The position numbers and the translations under genes are program-made. The notes under the pieces are model-generated. The model was not told the DNA's origin. It made no database searches and worked only from the letters and a program-made list of their open reading frames with translations. DNA of 64,000 bases from assembly GCF_019733355.1 (NCBI RefSeq), contig NZ_JAIHLQ010000039.1:1-64000 (forward strand). The letters are read 5' to 3'. Numbering within the stretch: the first letter of the stretch is position 1; each line of letters starts with the position of its first letter. Source of the DNA: Pseudomonas baetica (GTDB lineage: Bacteria > Pseudomonadota > Gammaproteobacteria > Pseudomonadales > Pseudomonadaceae). Below are positions 1 through 7,911 of the stretch, one piece after another.

Positions 1-180
1 GCCTGCTCGAATGCCTGTCGGTTGGAATGTTCGCCATAGTGGGCCTGCGCTGCATCCCCAAGGTTCGATTGAAAGATCCCCGCCGCACTGACCGGCAGGA
101 AATCTTCGTACACCAGCGGTTCAGCTTTCACATAACCATTGCGCAACAAATCCTCTAGCGAGGCGTCACCGAGGCTAGCG
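1..180 (-). pseudogene. 3' fragment of hglS-like 2-oxoadipate dioxygenase (DUF1338)
   Basis: Read on the minus strand, this stretch encodes part of the C-terminal region of a DUF1338 protein (HglS/YdcJ, which converts 2-oxoadipate to 2-hydroxyglutarate in lysine catabolism). The recognisable block is VYEDFLPVSAAGIFQSNLGD, a family signature as I remember it. The frame runs off the left edge, so the C-terminus lies outside the window. Upstream (higher coordinates) the family similarity stops near position 180, and the frame enters sequence shared with an integrase fragment and meets a stop at 297-299. There is no start or N-terminal domain. I infer a 5'-deleted remnant joined to a mobile element scar. 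The exact breakpoint is uncertain. Confidence 0.6.
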
Positions 181-231
181 GAGCAAGAAATCGTGCCCAC
201 TTGGTGGAAACCATTTCTTGGTTTAGTGGTG

Positions 232-537
232 CTAAAAGTCTGCAATCCTGCGGAATGTCCTTGATTCATAACCAACCTCTTTATGAAGTTTCGTAACTAG
301 GTAAAGGATTCCGATGATCCACGGTTCACCGTCGCTCTGAATTAGTACGGGAAAATTTGGTAGGTATCCCTTTTCGCCCGTTATGAACTCATAATCCGGT
401 AGGCTTTTCGAGGTCCCACGATCGGGCGATTCGAGGAAGCACAATGTTACTGGCCTGAACTCAGAAATGAGGACTCTACGTGCGGTCGAGTCGTAGCGCC
501 CTTGCCCGGTTTTACTCCTGATGTGATTTCTTGCCAC
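232..537 (-). pseudogene. N-terminal fragment of a site-specific integrase-like protein
   Basis: The 101-codon frame starts with GTG at 537. It contains a basic N-terminus (MARNHIRSKTGQG), the segment LPDYEFITGEKGYLPNFPVL, and near the end GYESRTFRRIADF followed by TAG. The text resembles the N-terminal arm of tyrosine-recombinase-type integrases carried by Pseudomonas genomic islands, possibly the gamma-mobile-trio GmtY/GmtZ group. That assignment is from memory and weak. The catalytic domain (R...HxxR...Y) is absent; the frame ends where hglS-like sequence begins. A LexA-type box lies 24 bases upstream of the start, which suggests the parent element was SOS-regulated. I read it as the surviving 5' end of an integrase gene left by a deletion. 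Confidence 0.45.
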
Positions 538-560
538 GACGAATTATCCGGAAATGTTAT

Positions 561-576
561 CTGTATGGGCATACAG
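561..576 (-). promoter_or_regulatory. LexA (SOS) box upstream of the integrase fragment
   Basis: CTGTATGGGCATACAG fits the gammaproteobacterial LexA consensus CTG-N10-CAG, with perfect 7-base inverted arms (CTGTATG/CATACAG). It sits 24 bases before the GTG of the integrase-like frame at 537. LexA binding here would repress the integrase until DNA damage. Confidence 0.6.
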
Positions 577-589
577 TTTTGCGCTCGGA

Positions 590-1573
590 TTATGCTGTCA
601 ATAGGGCTACATTCGGACTATCGTCAAAGATCATCAGGCTCGGCAGGTGCGCCAGCGCTCGCGCAATGTTGCCCAAGCCAGCCTTGAAACCGTCGATTCG
701 TGTCTGTTCGAGGGCAAAGCGCTTGTGGCGTTCGGGTGCCAGCGCAGGAGCTGTCGGATTGATCAGCGTCCATGCCGTCGGCGACCACACCAGCAAGTAC
801 ATCGCCATGACTTCGGCAAAGGTCACCAGATGATTGTCAGCGCTGCTGCTGGTGAAAATCGGCTTACGCGCACCGCCGAAAAATCGCTCACGCAACGTCT
901 CGTTGCTCTCCAGTGCCGGTAACAAATCCGCACGGTGGTAATAGCTGGCCGGGTGCTCGTAAAGCTTGGCGCTGTCACTGACCACGGCGCCTTCGAGGTG
1001 TTCGTCGAACAGACCGAGGCGTTCGATCAGGGCATGAATCGCCCGCAGCGTCGGCCCCGCAACGTCATCGGCGTAGACCTGGTCGCCGCTCATCATCAAC
1101 AGGGCGGGGCGTTGTTGCGGATCGGTTTCGTCCGCCAACAGTTGATCGACACAGAGCAAACCATCCGCCGCTGGGTGATGCGGCTTGCGGCAGGAACCGT
1201 GGAGCAGATGGTCGATGCGTGAACGCAGGACGAAGTTCGGGCAGGTGGCATTGCCATACAACAGATGCGGCGCCCAATCGACGATGCGTTCCTGGCCTTC
1301 GATCAGCAGGTCATAGTCGATGCGGGTGTCGCAGGGCAGGGCGCTGTCCAGGGCTACATCAATGAGATGAACGAACGCCTGGCGGCCTACGGGAATGACC
1401 GTGCATTTCTCGGTATCGAGGGGAATGTCTCCTACACCCTGCAGGCGCAAGGTCAGCGACAGTGGGCGCGTACCGACCAGCCACAACACCAATCGCGTCG
1501 GCTCCAGCCGTCGCAACAGCGGGCGGGCCAAGACAGGAGGCAGCGGGATCAGGTCATTGGGTGTGGGTGACAT
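590..1573 (-). pseudogene. truncated PhoD-like metallophosphatase
   Basis: This is the N-terminal part of a large alkaline-phosphatase-D-like phosphoesterase. The ATG at 1573 is preferred over the TTG three codons earlier. The frame has the metal-binding segment GDQVYADDVAGP near residue 163 and ends in LPSLMIFDD followed by SPNVALLTA and a stop. Family members continue here as FDDHD-(I/V)-TDDWN, where His and Asp bind the active-site metals. The coding frame therefore leaves the family exactly inside its second metal motif, at about position 623, and the remaining C-terminal region is missing. The gene lies just upstream of an integrase remnant in the same direction. I infer that insertion plus deletion removed its 3' part and that the product is inactive. 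Confidence 0.75.
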
Positions 1574-1644
1574 CAAGGGCAAAGCTCAAGGCGCACAAGC
1601 CGGCGATAATAGCGCAGCGGGCGCCTTGAACCCTTAAACGAGGC

Positions 1645-2394
1645 TTAAGATTCGCTCTTCTTCAATTTCAGATCGAGCAGTCGCCACGCGGCTTTGCTTG
1701 CATCGTTGCCGTCCACTTGTTGCACTGAACAGTCAAACCGATACCTCACATCGTCTCCCACCATGTTCCGTGAGGTGGCGGTACTTGTAATGGTGTAGGT
1801 CTGATCCTTGAACCGTTGACTGCTGGCGTCCTTCGCGCTTGCCATCACTGTCGACGCTGAAAAGCGCATCGCACTCTTGATAAAGGGTTCGCAAATCATG
1901 AAAGCCATCAACGATTTGTCCGCGTTCGGATTACTGCCTGCCACTCTGCGCAAAGCGGCAAAATCGTGGCCCACATTGTCCTTGAAGTCCTTCTCCAGCA
2001 GCGAAGCAGGTAGCCGTTTGCTGAAGTTCGGCAGGAGAGCGGACTCAGGTGGTGAAGGCTCGTTCTGCGGCTCGCTGGCGACGTAGGCCGGGAGTTTGTC
2101 GGAAACAGGCGCAGGCGCAGCAACGGGAGGTTCCTCAGGCGCGGATTCGGCTTCAGGCATGAGGGCCGGTTCAGCGCTCTGCTTCGCGGCGTTCTGTATC
2201 TTTGCCTGCTCGACTATACGTTCCGGCGCGAACAGCGACATCGTGACGGAAAACACCACAAACCCGACAATAAACCCCGCCCCTGCACCGAGAACGTTGC
2301 CGATAAACAGATTCCAACTGCCACGGTTTTTTACCACCCAGCGCCACATGAAACCCCACGTCGCCAGAAATGCGAGTAGACACAGAAACTCCAT
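1645..2394 (-). CDS. two-TM membrane protein of unknown function
   Basis: 249 residues. Two hydrophobic segments lie close to the N-terminus (about residues 1-20 and 32-55, the second glycine-rich: GNVLGAGAGFIVGFVVF). A Pro/Glu/Ala-rich linker follows (about 65-120), then a soluble C-terminal region of about 125 residues containing the short segment ICEPFIKSAM. The topology suggests an inner-membrane anchor with a C-terminal sensory or binding region, but I do not recognise the family. It is divergent from the secreted unknown at 2522, with about 125 bases between them, so the two may share a control region. It shares no recognisable relation with phoD downstream. Confidence 0.6.
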   Translation of the reverse strand: MEFLCLLAFLATWGFMWRWVVKNRGSWNLFIGNVLGAGAGFIVGFVVFSVTMSLFAPERIVEQAKIQNAAKQSAEPALMPEAESAPEEPPVAAPAPVSDKLPAYVASEPQNEPSPPESALLPNFSKRLPASLLEKDFKDNVGHDFAALRRVAGSNPNADKSLMAFMICEPFIKSAMRFSASTVMASAKDASSQRFKDQTYTITSTATSRNMVGDDVRYRFDCSVQQVDGNDASKAAWRLLDLKLKKSES

Positions 2395-2521
2395 TCGATC
2401 CTTTCCTTAACCTGCAAAAACCTTGAAACAGCGCGTATTGATGAGGCGCGCTGGAGATGGACGGCAAGATAACAAAATAGTAGCTTCGCGCCACTTTCTT
2501 CAACTGCGTAACGGACTACAC

Positions 2522-3277
2522 ATGCCTACCGTTTCTTCTGTCTTGCGCCTGCTCAGCGCTTTGTTCTTCGCCATCGTAATGACCCCGGCACTTGCCTACT
2601 GGGATGAAACCCCGGAGGAGGCCTGGAAAGGATACCTCTCCGATTGTCAGAGTTTTCAGGACGTAGTGAACAGAGTTCAAAACGGGACCATGACGACCAG
2701 GCAAGCGATGAACCGCGTCGACAGCTTGAATCACACTCTTTACGTCCATCGCGATCACCTCGCCAAGGCAAGCCTTGCCTCTCCCGAATATGCCCGTTGC
2801 GAAAACGTCATTGCCCAAGCGTTCGAGATCCGGAACAAGGAAGAGGAGGTCCTGGTCAGAGAGCTTCAAGAGCAATACTTCAAGGCCCAGGCCGAGCACA
2901 AGAAGACCCCGCAATACAAGCGCGCCCGCGCTCTGGGCTTTAGCGACGTCGGCGGAATCGCCAAGCTCAACGAACTCGCCGAGGAATCGGAAACCGATGG
3001 CGAAGCGTATCTGAAGACGTTGATGATTACGGTCGACTGGGAATGCGGCCGACATTTGCGCGCCGTGCGATACGTCAAACCCTACGTGATCTACACCGTC
3101 CACCCCGATGCGGGCAGCTGCACCGTTTATAAGGAAGTCGCGGTGCTGGGCGCAGCAATGGTAGAGAGGGGCGACCCCATCGACGAGGACTTGATATTTC
3201 AGTACGTGGGATGGAAGAAACTGACTGGAGCGGGTGGGTTTGCGATCAACATTCGAGTGGTAAAGGTGCTCAAGTAA
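2522..3277 (+). CDS. secreted protein of unknown function
   Basis: About 251 residues from the ATG at 2522. I chose this start because it places a classical signal peptide (basic-hydrophobic MPTVSSVLRLLSALFFAIVM, cleavage likely after ALA near residue 23) at the N-terminus; the frame is open further upstream to 2423 but that adds no sensible sequence. The mature protein is helical and charged (about residues 30-150), then has a C-terminal part with three cysteines and alternating hydrophobic residues (VKPYVIYTVHP, TVYKEVAVLGAAM) that looks beta-rich. No family is recognised. A periplasmic or extracellular location is inferred from the signal peptide. Confidence 0.6.
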   Translation: MPTVSSVLRLLSALFFAIVMTPALAYWDETPEEAWKGYLSDCQSFQDVVNRVQNGTMTTRQAMNRVDSLNHTLYVHRDHLAKASLASPEYARCENVIAQAFEIRNKEEEVLVRELQEQYFKAQAEHKKTPQYKRARALGFSDVGGIAKLNELAEESETDGEAYLKTLMITVDWECGRHLRAVRYVKPYVIYTVHPDAGSCTVYKEVAVLGAAMVERGDPIDEDLIFQYVGWKKLTGAGGFAINIRVVKVLK

Positions 3278-3328
3278 TCTGCAGGTTTGTTCTTCAACCT
3301 GAGCGTGGGCAAGTGATCGCGCGTTGGA

Positions 3329-3658
3329 TCACAGAATGTCCTTCAAGTAACCCTTGAGCGCGAGGAGCGGCTGATCGAGCTGCTCCAGCGACTGCGCCTG
3401 GCTGAAATCGGCTGACAGTTTGTGCAGTTCACGTCCCAGCGGTTTCTCGACACCGCCCAACGCATCCATCGCCAGCCCCAGGCACTCATTCATCTTGAAT
3501 TGAATGGTCTCGACATCGCCCCGGCGTACCAACAATTCGAAAATATCCCGCTGGTAGTCACCCATGACCATGTCGTCCCGCAGAATCGGGCTCAGGCCTT
3601 CTTCCTCGTAGGCGAGTTTGAGGGAGAAAAGGGCGACTGTTTCCAGTGACGTTTCCAT
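3329..3658 (-). CDS. small helical protein of unknown function
   Basis: 109 residues, ATG start. It is acidic, almost wholly helical by composition, with heptad-like leucines (LEQLDQPLLALKGYLKDIL at the C-terminus). There is no signal peptide or membrane segment, so it is probably cytoplasmic. The convergent neighbour at 2522-3277 ends 51 bases away, so it is its own transcription unit. No family recognised; codon use looks like ordinary Pseudomonas coding sequence, which is the main reason for accepting it. Confidence 0.55.
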   Translation of the reverse strand: METSLETVALFSLKLAYEEEGLSPILRDDMVMGDYQRDIFELLVRRGDVETIQFKMNECLGLAMDALGGVEKPLGRELHKLSADFSQAQSLEQLDQPLLALKGYLKDIL

Positions 3659-3923
3659 GGTGTGCCTTTAGCGACGTCCTTCAGAGTGAGTGTCGAAAAC
3701 GTGGATGCAACCTGCGAGAGATGCACAAGGCGCCCCTGTTTTCAGATGGGCGTGATTATACGGAGAGGGATCAACAAGTGCAGCCCGGGGTGAGACTGGT
3801 CACGCTAAAGCCGATCAGTAACCTTTACTGGATCGAACGCCATTTCCCACGGGAGATCGGCGAGTAAGATGGTGAGCCCTGACAACTCGACGTTAACTCT
3901 TGGATACGGGCGGAGCGACGACC

Positions 3924-4184
3924 ATGGAATAGGACGACAAACTGATGGAAAACGCCTTGCTTGCCCTGCTGGCAGCCTTCAGTTCCGACGACGGCAATGC
4001 CTGGAAAGGGTTCGACTTCGAAGTCATGAATCGATTGCATGAACAGGGTTTCATCAGTAACCCAGTGAACAGAAACAAGTCGATCTGGTTGACGGAGGAG
4101 GGGCTGGAGCGAGGTCGCAAGATTGCCTCGCGGTTGTTCGGAGAGAGTGCCCAAGTCGAGCCTGCGTGCAGTTCCGACATCTGA
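3924..4184 (+). pseudogene. DUF6429 family gene with amber stop at codon 3
   Basis: From 3945 the frame gives 79 residues with the DUF6429 pattern: ALLALLAAF, WKGFDFEVMNRLHEQGFISN, a PVN turn, then LTEEGLERG. This is a small winged-helix-like protein of unknown role. An in-frame ATG at 3924 has a GGAG eight bases upstream and would read M-E-stop-D-D-K-L-M, where I recall family members having a tyrosine at the third position. TAC or TAT to TAG is a single-base change. Translation could still start at the ATG at 3945, where AGGA stands about ten bases upstream, giving a nearly full-length protein. It may therefore be functional with a new start; the broken reading is labelled here. Confidence 0.55.
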
Positions 4185-4348
4185 GTCCCTGCTACGGCGA
4201 TTGGAGCTGGGAGGACGGGTCGTGGACGCCTAAATAAACCATCTGACTAAAGACCAAATTTACTGATTTTCTTTTATCTCGACATGCCCCCCCGATTGCG
4301 CTTTGATCCGGGAAAAATTGCCGTCAGTCGTTAAGGTTAGGCTGAAGT

Positions 4349-5251
4349 TCACGACGTACTGGCTGTTTTGTCCTGATGGATGTGGGAAAACATCCAGTCG
4401 ATAAAGATCTGCGTTTCGGCCGCAGCCTCTTGGGAAACGCCATAGTAGTAGCGGGTCAGTGGCAGACGCAGGGAGGGCAACGGGCTGATCAACCGTCCTG
4501 TGGACAAGTCCTTGCCCAGCAGCGATTCCGGGCACAGGGCCACGCCGAGCCCATCGACGGCGCCCTGTAACACCAGGTGCATGTGATCGAATTGCAGGGT
4601 GGGCTGACTGTGTAATTGGGCGATACCGGTGTGATCGGCCCAGTTTTTCCAGTCCATGCTGCGGGTTCTGCCTGCCAGCAAGGTATGACGAAGCAGGTCT
4701 TGAGCGCTGTTCAGCGGCACGGCTTGCAGTAGTGAAGGGGACGCGACCAGCACCATGTCATCTTCCAGCAATATTTGCGGTTGAACATTGGAGGACCATC
4801 CGGCCTGCCCACGGCGAATGACCACGTCGAATGTTTCCCGCGATTGATCCGGTGGCAGGGTACTGGTGACCACTTCGGGCTGGATATCCGGATAAAGTGC
4901 CATGAAATTCGGCAAGCGCGGGATCAGCCATCGCACTGCAAAGGATGGGCGCACATTGATGGTCACTTTGCGCAACGGGGCACTACGAGTCAGGGCTGTG
5001 GCAGCGTTGGCGATTTGCGCCAAGGCCACACTGATATGCTGATAGAACGTCTGGCCGGCGGGCGTGAGCACGGATTGCCGGGTCCGACGCTCGAAAAGCG
5101 GCACCCTCAGGTGTTCTTCAAGCAGCTTGATATGACGGCTGACGGCACTATGGCTGACATGCAGTTCTTCGGCCGCACGGCTGAAGCTCTGATGGCGAGC
5201 GGCAGCGGCGAAGGCACGGACGGCGTTCAAAGGGGGAAGGTCGGAAATCAT
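4349..5251 (-). CDS. LysR-family transcriptional regulator, GcvA type
   Basis: 300 residues, full length for the family. The N-terminal winged helix-turn-helix is at residues 8-65 (LNAVRAFAAAARHQSFSRAA, then VSHSAVSRHIKLLEEHL), followed by a linker helix and a periplasmic-binding-protein-like effector domain from about residue 90. The opening PPLNAVRAFAAAARHQSFS is characteristic of the GcvA-like subgroup, which controls amino-acid or beta-lactam-related genes. It is divergent from the broken MFS gene and the LysE exporter, separated by about 100 bases. By the usual LysR arrangement I infer that it regulates that pair and itself; the effector is unknown. Confidence 0.85.
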   Translation of the reverse strand: MISDLPPLNAVRAFAAAARHQSFSRAAEELHVSHSAVSRHIKLLEEHLRVPLFERRTRQSVLTPAGQTFYQHISVALAQIANAATALTRSAPLRKVTINVRPSFAVRWLIPRLPNFMALYPDIQPEVVTSTLPPDQSRETFDVVIRRGQAGWSSNVQPQILLEDDMVLVASPSLLQAVPLNSAQDLLRHTLLAGRTRSMDWKNWADHTGIAQLHSQPTLQFDHMHLVLQGAVDGLGVALCPESLLGKDLSTGRLISPLPSLRLPLTRYYYGVSQEAAAETQIFIDWMFSHIHQDKTASTS

Positions 5252-5354
5252 GTGTCTAATTTAGTCACATCCGAGGTGCAATTAAAGCGTTTGTCAGCGT
5301 TCTCGCTTCACGCCAATCTGAAGGCCGCACTTTGTCTTGCCGGCCATTGATCCA

Positions 5355-6007
5355 ATGTCAGTCAAAAACACCCATGTAGCTGATCGAGCCTCGATGCGAG
5401 CAGCCGCCATATTGGGCCTTTGCCTGCCCGCAGACACGTTGCTGTATTTGCTGCTGCCCATGCAACCAGAGGCCTTCGGCATCAACCTGGCACAAGCGGG
5501 CATTTTGCTGGCCGTCAACCGTTTGGTGAGGATTTTTGGTTACCGCTACGCCATGAGTTTTTATGCGAGCAAAGGTGATCGCCCGGCTTCGCTACTGGCC
5601 GCCGGGACTGCGGCGCTTTGTGCATTGGGTTACGCGACGCTTTCGGGATTCTGGGCGTTGCTACTGTTGCGCCTGAGTTGGGGTCTGTCCTACGCAGTGC
5701 TGAACTTGTCCGCACGGTCATGGCTCGTGTTGCGGTCTGGTCGTTTATCGAAGGGCTGACACTGGACGGGCTCTTTATTATCGGTCTTTCACTGCAGGCG
5801 CAGCAGTTGATGGCGGGCGACGCAGTGATGGTGGCCGGGTTGCTTCTGGCCTTGAGCAGCGAACGCGTATGGAATGACTACAAGCATATTCATCCCTGTC
5901 TCTATGGCTTCGGTGCCGGGTTGTTGCTGACGGGTTTATTAGGCAAATACATCTTATGGGCCACGCAGAGTCTTCTGGATGTGCTGCCTGGAATCATTCA
6001 TGGCTAG
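5355..6007 (+). pseudogene. MFS transporter, internally deleted and frameshifted
   Basis: The first frame (ATG 5355 to stop 5759) encodes about five transmembrane segments of an MFS permease, ending in RLSWGLSYAVLNLSARS. A second frame, shifted and open to 6007, encodes two or three more membrane segments (WSFIEGLTLDGLFIIGLSLQ, then FGAGLLLTGLLGKYILW). Together they cover only about half of a 12-TM permease. The switch occurs around 5711-5720. I infer one deletion in the middle of the gene. The tail overlaps the following lysE-type gene by eight bases, so the two were probably translated together. A sequencing error alone would not explain the missing central segments. Confidence 0.7.
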
Positions 6008-6608
6008 TTACGGACTATTTATCATTCTGGCAACCCTGACGGTGCTGAGCCCTGGCCCTGGCGTGGTATTGACCCTCTCCAACTCATTGCGACATGGCTG
6101 GATGGGCTCGTTGCCGGGCATCGTCGGTATCGCCCTGGGGGCGTTTGTCGTGGCGGGCATTTCCGCCAGTAGCATAGGGTTGGTCCTGGCCACCTCGGCC
6201 ACTGCGTTTACGATTCTCAAATACGTCGGCGCACTGTATTTGTTGTACTTGGGGATAAAGATGTGGCGTACCAAGAGTCTTATCCCGGAACTCAATGTCA
6301 CATCGTCGCGTCCGTGGCGTCGATTCGTCGAGGCGTTGTCGATACAGTTGCTTAATCCCAAGGCCGGTTTCTTCTTCCTCGCGGTGTTCCCGCCGTTCAT
6401 CAAACCTGAGGGTAACTACTACAGCCAGTTTTTCTTGCTGGTGTCGTCCTATAGCTTGCTCGTGGTGCTTGTTCATACCGGATATGCCCTGATGGCCAAC
6501 GGTGCAAGAGGCTGGCTCTCCACGAACAAGGGCGCCAGAATTGTCGGAAAACTGTCGGGCATCACCTTCTTCTGTTTTGGCGTGCTGATGGCTACAGCCA
6601 GTAAATAA
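6000..6608 (+). CDS. LysE/RhtB-family amino-acid exporter
   Basis: 202 residues from the ATG at 6000, the usual length. The N-terminal signature LSPGPGVVLTLSNSLRHGW is diagnostic of LysE-type exporters, and six hydrophobic segments are visible, including YVGALYLLYLGIKMW and LNPKAGFFFLAVFPPF (a conserved NPK motif). It would export amino acids or related small metabolites across the inner membrane by proton antiport. Its start overlaps the end of the degraded MFS gene and it lies across from a LysR regulator that likely controls it. The exporter looks intact although its partner is not. Substrate unknown. Confidence 0.85.
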   Translation: MASYGLFIILATLTVLSPGPGVVLTLSNSLRHGWMGSLPGIVGIALGAFVVAGISASSIGLVLATSATAFTILKYVGALYLLYLGIKMWRTKSLIPELNVTSSRPWRRFVEALSIQLLNPKAGFFFLAVFPPFIKPEGNYYSQFFLLVSSYSLLVVLVHTGYALMANGARGWLSTNKGARIVGKLSGITFFCFGVLMATASK

Positions 6609-6640
6609 ACAAACTTCGATGATTTAACCCGGGAGGCTAC

Positions 6641-6841
6641 ATGGCCAAGAAGGCGATCAAGTTTCTACTCGTGGACGAAGACCGTGAGCGGCTAAAGAAA
6701 ATCGCTCGCTCCGGACTTCTGCCGCATAGAAGCGTTACCCGAGCTACGATTCTGCTGCTATTGGAAAGCGGACTATCCCCCAAGGAGGGTCGCGGTAGGG
6801 ACGGCAGTTTCCTGCCGCCCCTACCGCGACCGGATGACTAA
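6641..6841 (+). pseudogene. short ORF resembling an IS630-type transposase N-terminus
   Basis: 66 codons behind a strong Shine-Dalgarno (GGGAGG, seven bases before ATG). The start MAKKAIKFLLVDEDRERLKK and the segment VTRATILLLLESGLSPKE look like the first helices of an IS630-family transposase helix-turn-helix domain. After SPKE the reading enters a large hairpin (6788-6831) encoding GRGRDGSFLPPLPRPDD and stops. I infer that the hairpin sequence interrupts an older transposase-like gene. It might instead be a genuine small DNA-binding protein; the evidence is thin. Confidence 0.35.
6788..6831. repeat. 20-bp-arm hairpin, 19 of 20 paired
   Basis: Arms GGTCGCGGTAGGGACGGCAG (6788-6807) and its complement (6812-6831) are separated by TTTC, with one A/C mismatch. 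No T-run follows on either strand, so it is not a standard terminator. It may be a repetitive extragenic hairpin or a small mobile palindrome. Confidence 0.7.
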
Positions 6842-6909
6842 AAATCGCCCAAAAACGCGCATTGCCGCATCTGTCCGGCATCAGTAGGATTTGGTCATCG
6901 CTGACATAA

Positions 6910-7140
6910 ATGGATGTGTATATGGAAGGCATGCCGAGAGTGGAAATTGAGCGCGTTGCGTACCAAGAGTTTTTATCTCTTTGGGAACGCGGAACATTCG
7001 CTAATCAGCGCTTGGGCCAAGCGTTCTATAACCATTTTCGGCTTCATCACCTAAGCGACCAAACGCGCCTGCTCAGTCTCTATGAAGCTGACGGAGACAA
7101 GGCCATGACCGCGATCTCCCGCCTGTTCCAAATCAGATAA
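6910..7140 (+). CDS. small protein of unknown function
   Basis: Up to 76 residues from ATG 6910; ATG codons at 6922 and 6931 are alternatives, the last with GGAAGG close upstream. The sequence is compact and mixed (RVEIERVAYQEFLSLWERGT, then a histidine-rich FYNHFRLHHLSDQ). There is no signal or membrane segment. It looks like a small accessory-genome or phage-type protein. No family recognised, and the start is unsure. Confidence 0.4.
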   Translation: MDVYMEGMPRVEIERVAYQEFLSLWERGTFANQRLGQAFYNHFRLHHLSDQTRLLSLYEADGDKAMTAISRLFQIR

Positions 7141-7268
7141 CTCCGACCTCCCCTTTTTCCCCTGTGACCGCTGCTAGGCTGGTGCCACGAAGAATGTTTC
7201 CCGAGAAGTAACAATTCCAGCGGTTTGAAAAGCTACCCGCCACTAGTTAAATTCAACGGAAATCTACT

Positions 7269-7565
7269 TTGAAAATAATAAGCGCTACCCGTTTCGATGA
7301 TGTCGACCATGATGCTGGGTTTGAATACCGTGGCTTTAACTACATCATCCAGAATGGCGAGGACACTTTTATTATCAGAACTTACGACGAGTCCGGTAAA
7401 GCTACTGTGGTGCATCCAACAAGCATGTCCAAACACTCAAGTCTCAGGGGACTCGTTGGTTTTCTACAATCTGAACTGGGCTTATCCAGAATATGCCTCT
7501 ACAAGTGCGAACTTGGGATCTATGCCGAAATCAACCTCAACAGCCTGGAGTTTCTCTCGGCTTGA
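7269..7565 (+). CDS. small beta-rich protein of unknown function
   Basis: 98 residues from TTG 7269, with GGAA seven bases upstream. Alternating hydrophobic and polar residues (GFEYRGFNYIIQNGEDTFII) suggest a beta sheet followed by a short helix (LRGLVGFLQSELGL). Composition is AT-rich compared with the core genes, as are the T6SS genes that follow, so it may have arrived with them. It could be an orphan immunity-type protein, but nothing in the sequence shows that directly. Confidence 0.4.
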   Translation: MKIISATRFDDVDHDAGFEYRGFNYIIQNGEDTFIIRTYDESGKATVVHPTSMSKHSSLRGLVGFLQSELGLSRICLYKCELGIYAEINLNSLEFLSA

Positions 7566-7911
7566 ATTCAGCCGCTGACTACAGCGGCCTATACGCGCTG
7601 CAAAAAAATTTCGGAAATGATACCAAAAGTACAAGAGCACTCGAAAAATCTCGTTGAACGAAATCTTCACCTCGGGCATCCTTCACCGCGATTTTTCAAG
7701 GACGATTCACTTTTATGCCTGCCCCACGTACGGAAGCGCCTCCGCGCCAGCGCTTCTCATATACGCCCCCGCATTGAAAGCCATCCCTGCTTGGGCGACG
7801 GCTACGTCGAGCGGCTGCTCGTAAAAACACCAATCGTCTAACGCAAATTGCGTCCCCATGCTCGCGCGCGCATCACGAGCCCGCCACTGACATTTCGAAA
7901 CGGAACCTCCC
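7566..7911. other. gene-poor interval before the PAAR gene
   Basis: No convincing gene. On the minus strand a frame ending at 7713 reads plausibly for about 50 codons (it contains AQAGMAFNAGAYMRSAG) but its longer extension lies opposite the PAAR gene and has no recognisable start. It may be a gene remnant. Confidence 0.4.
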
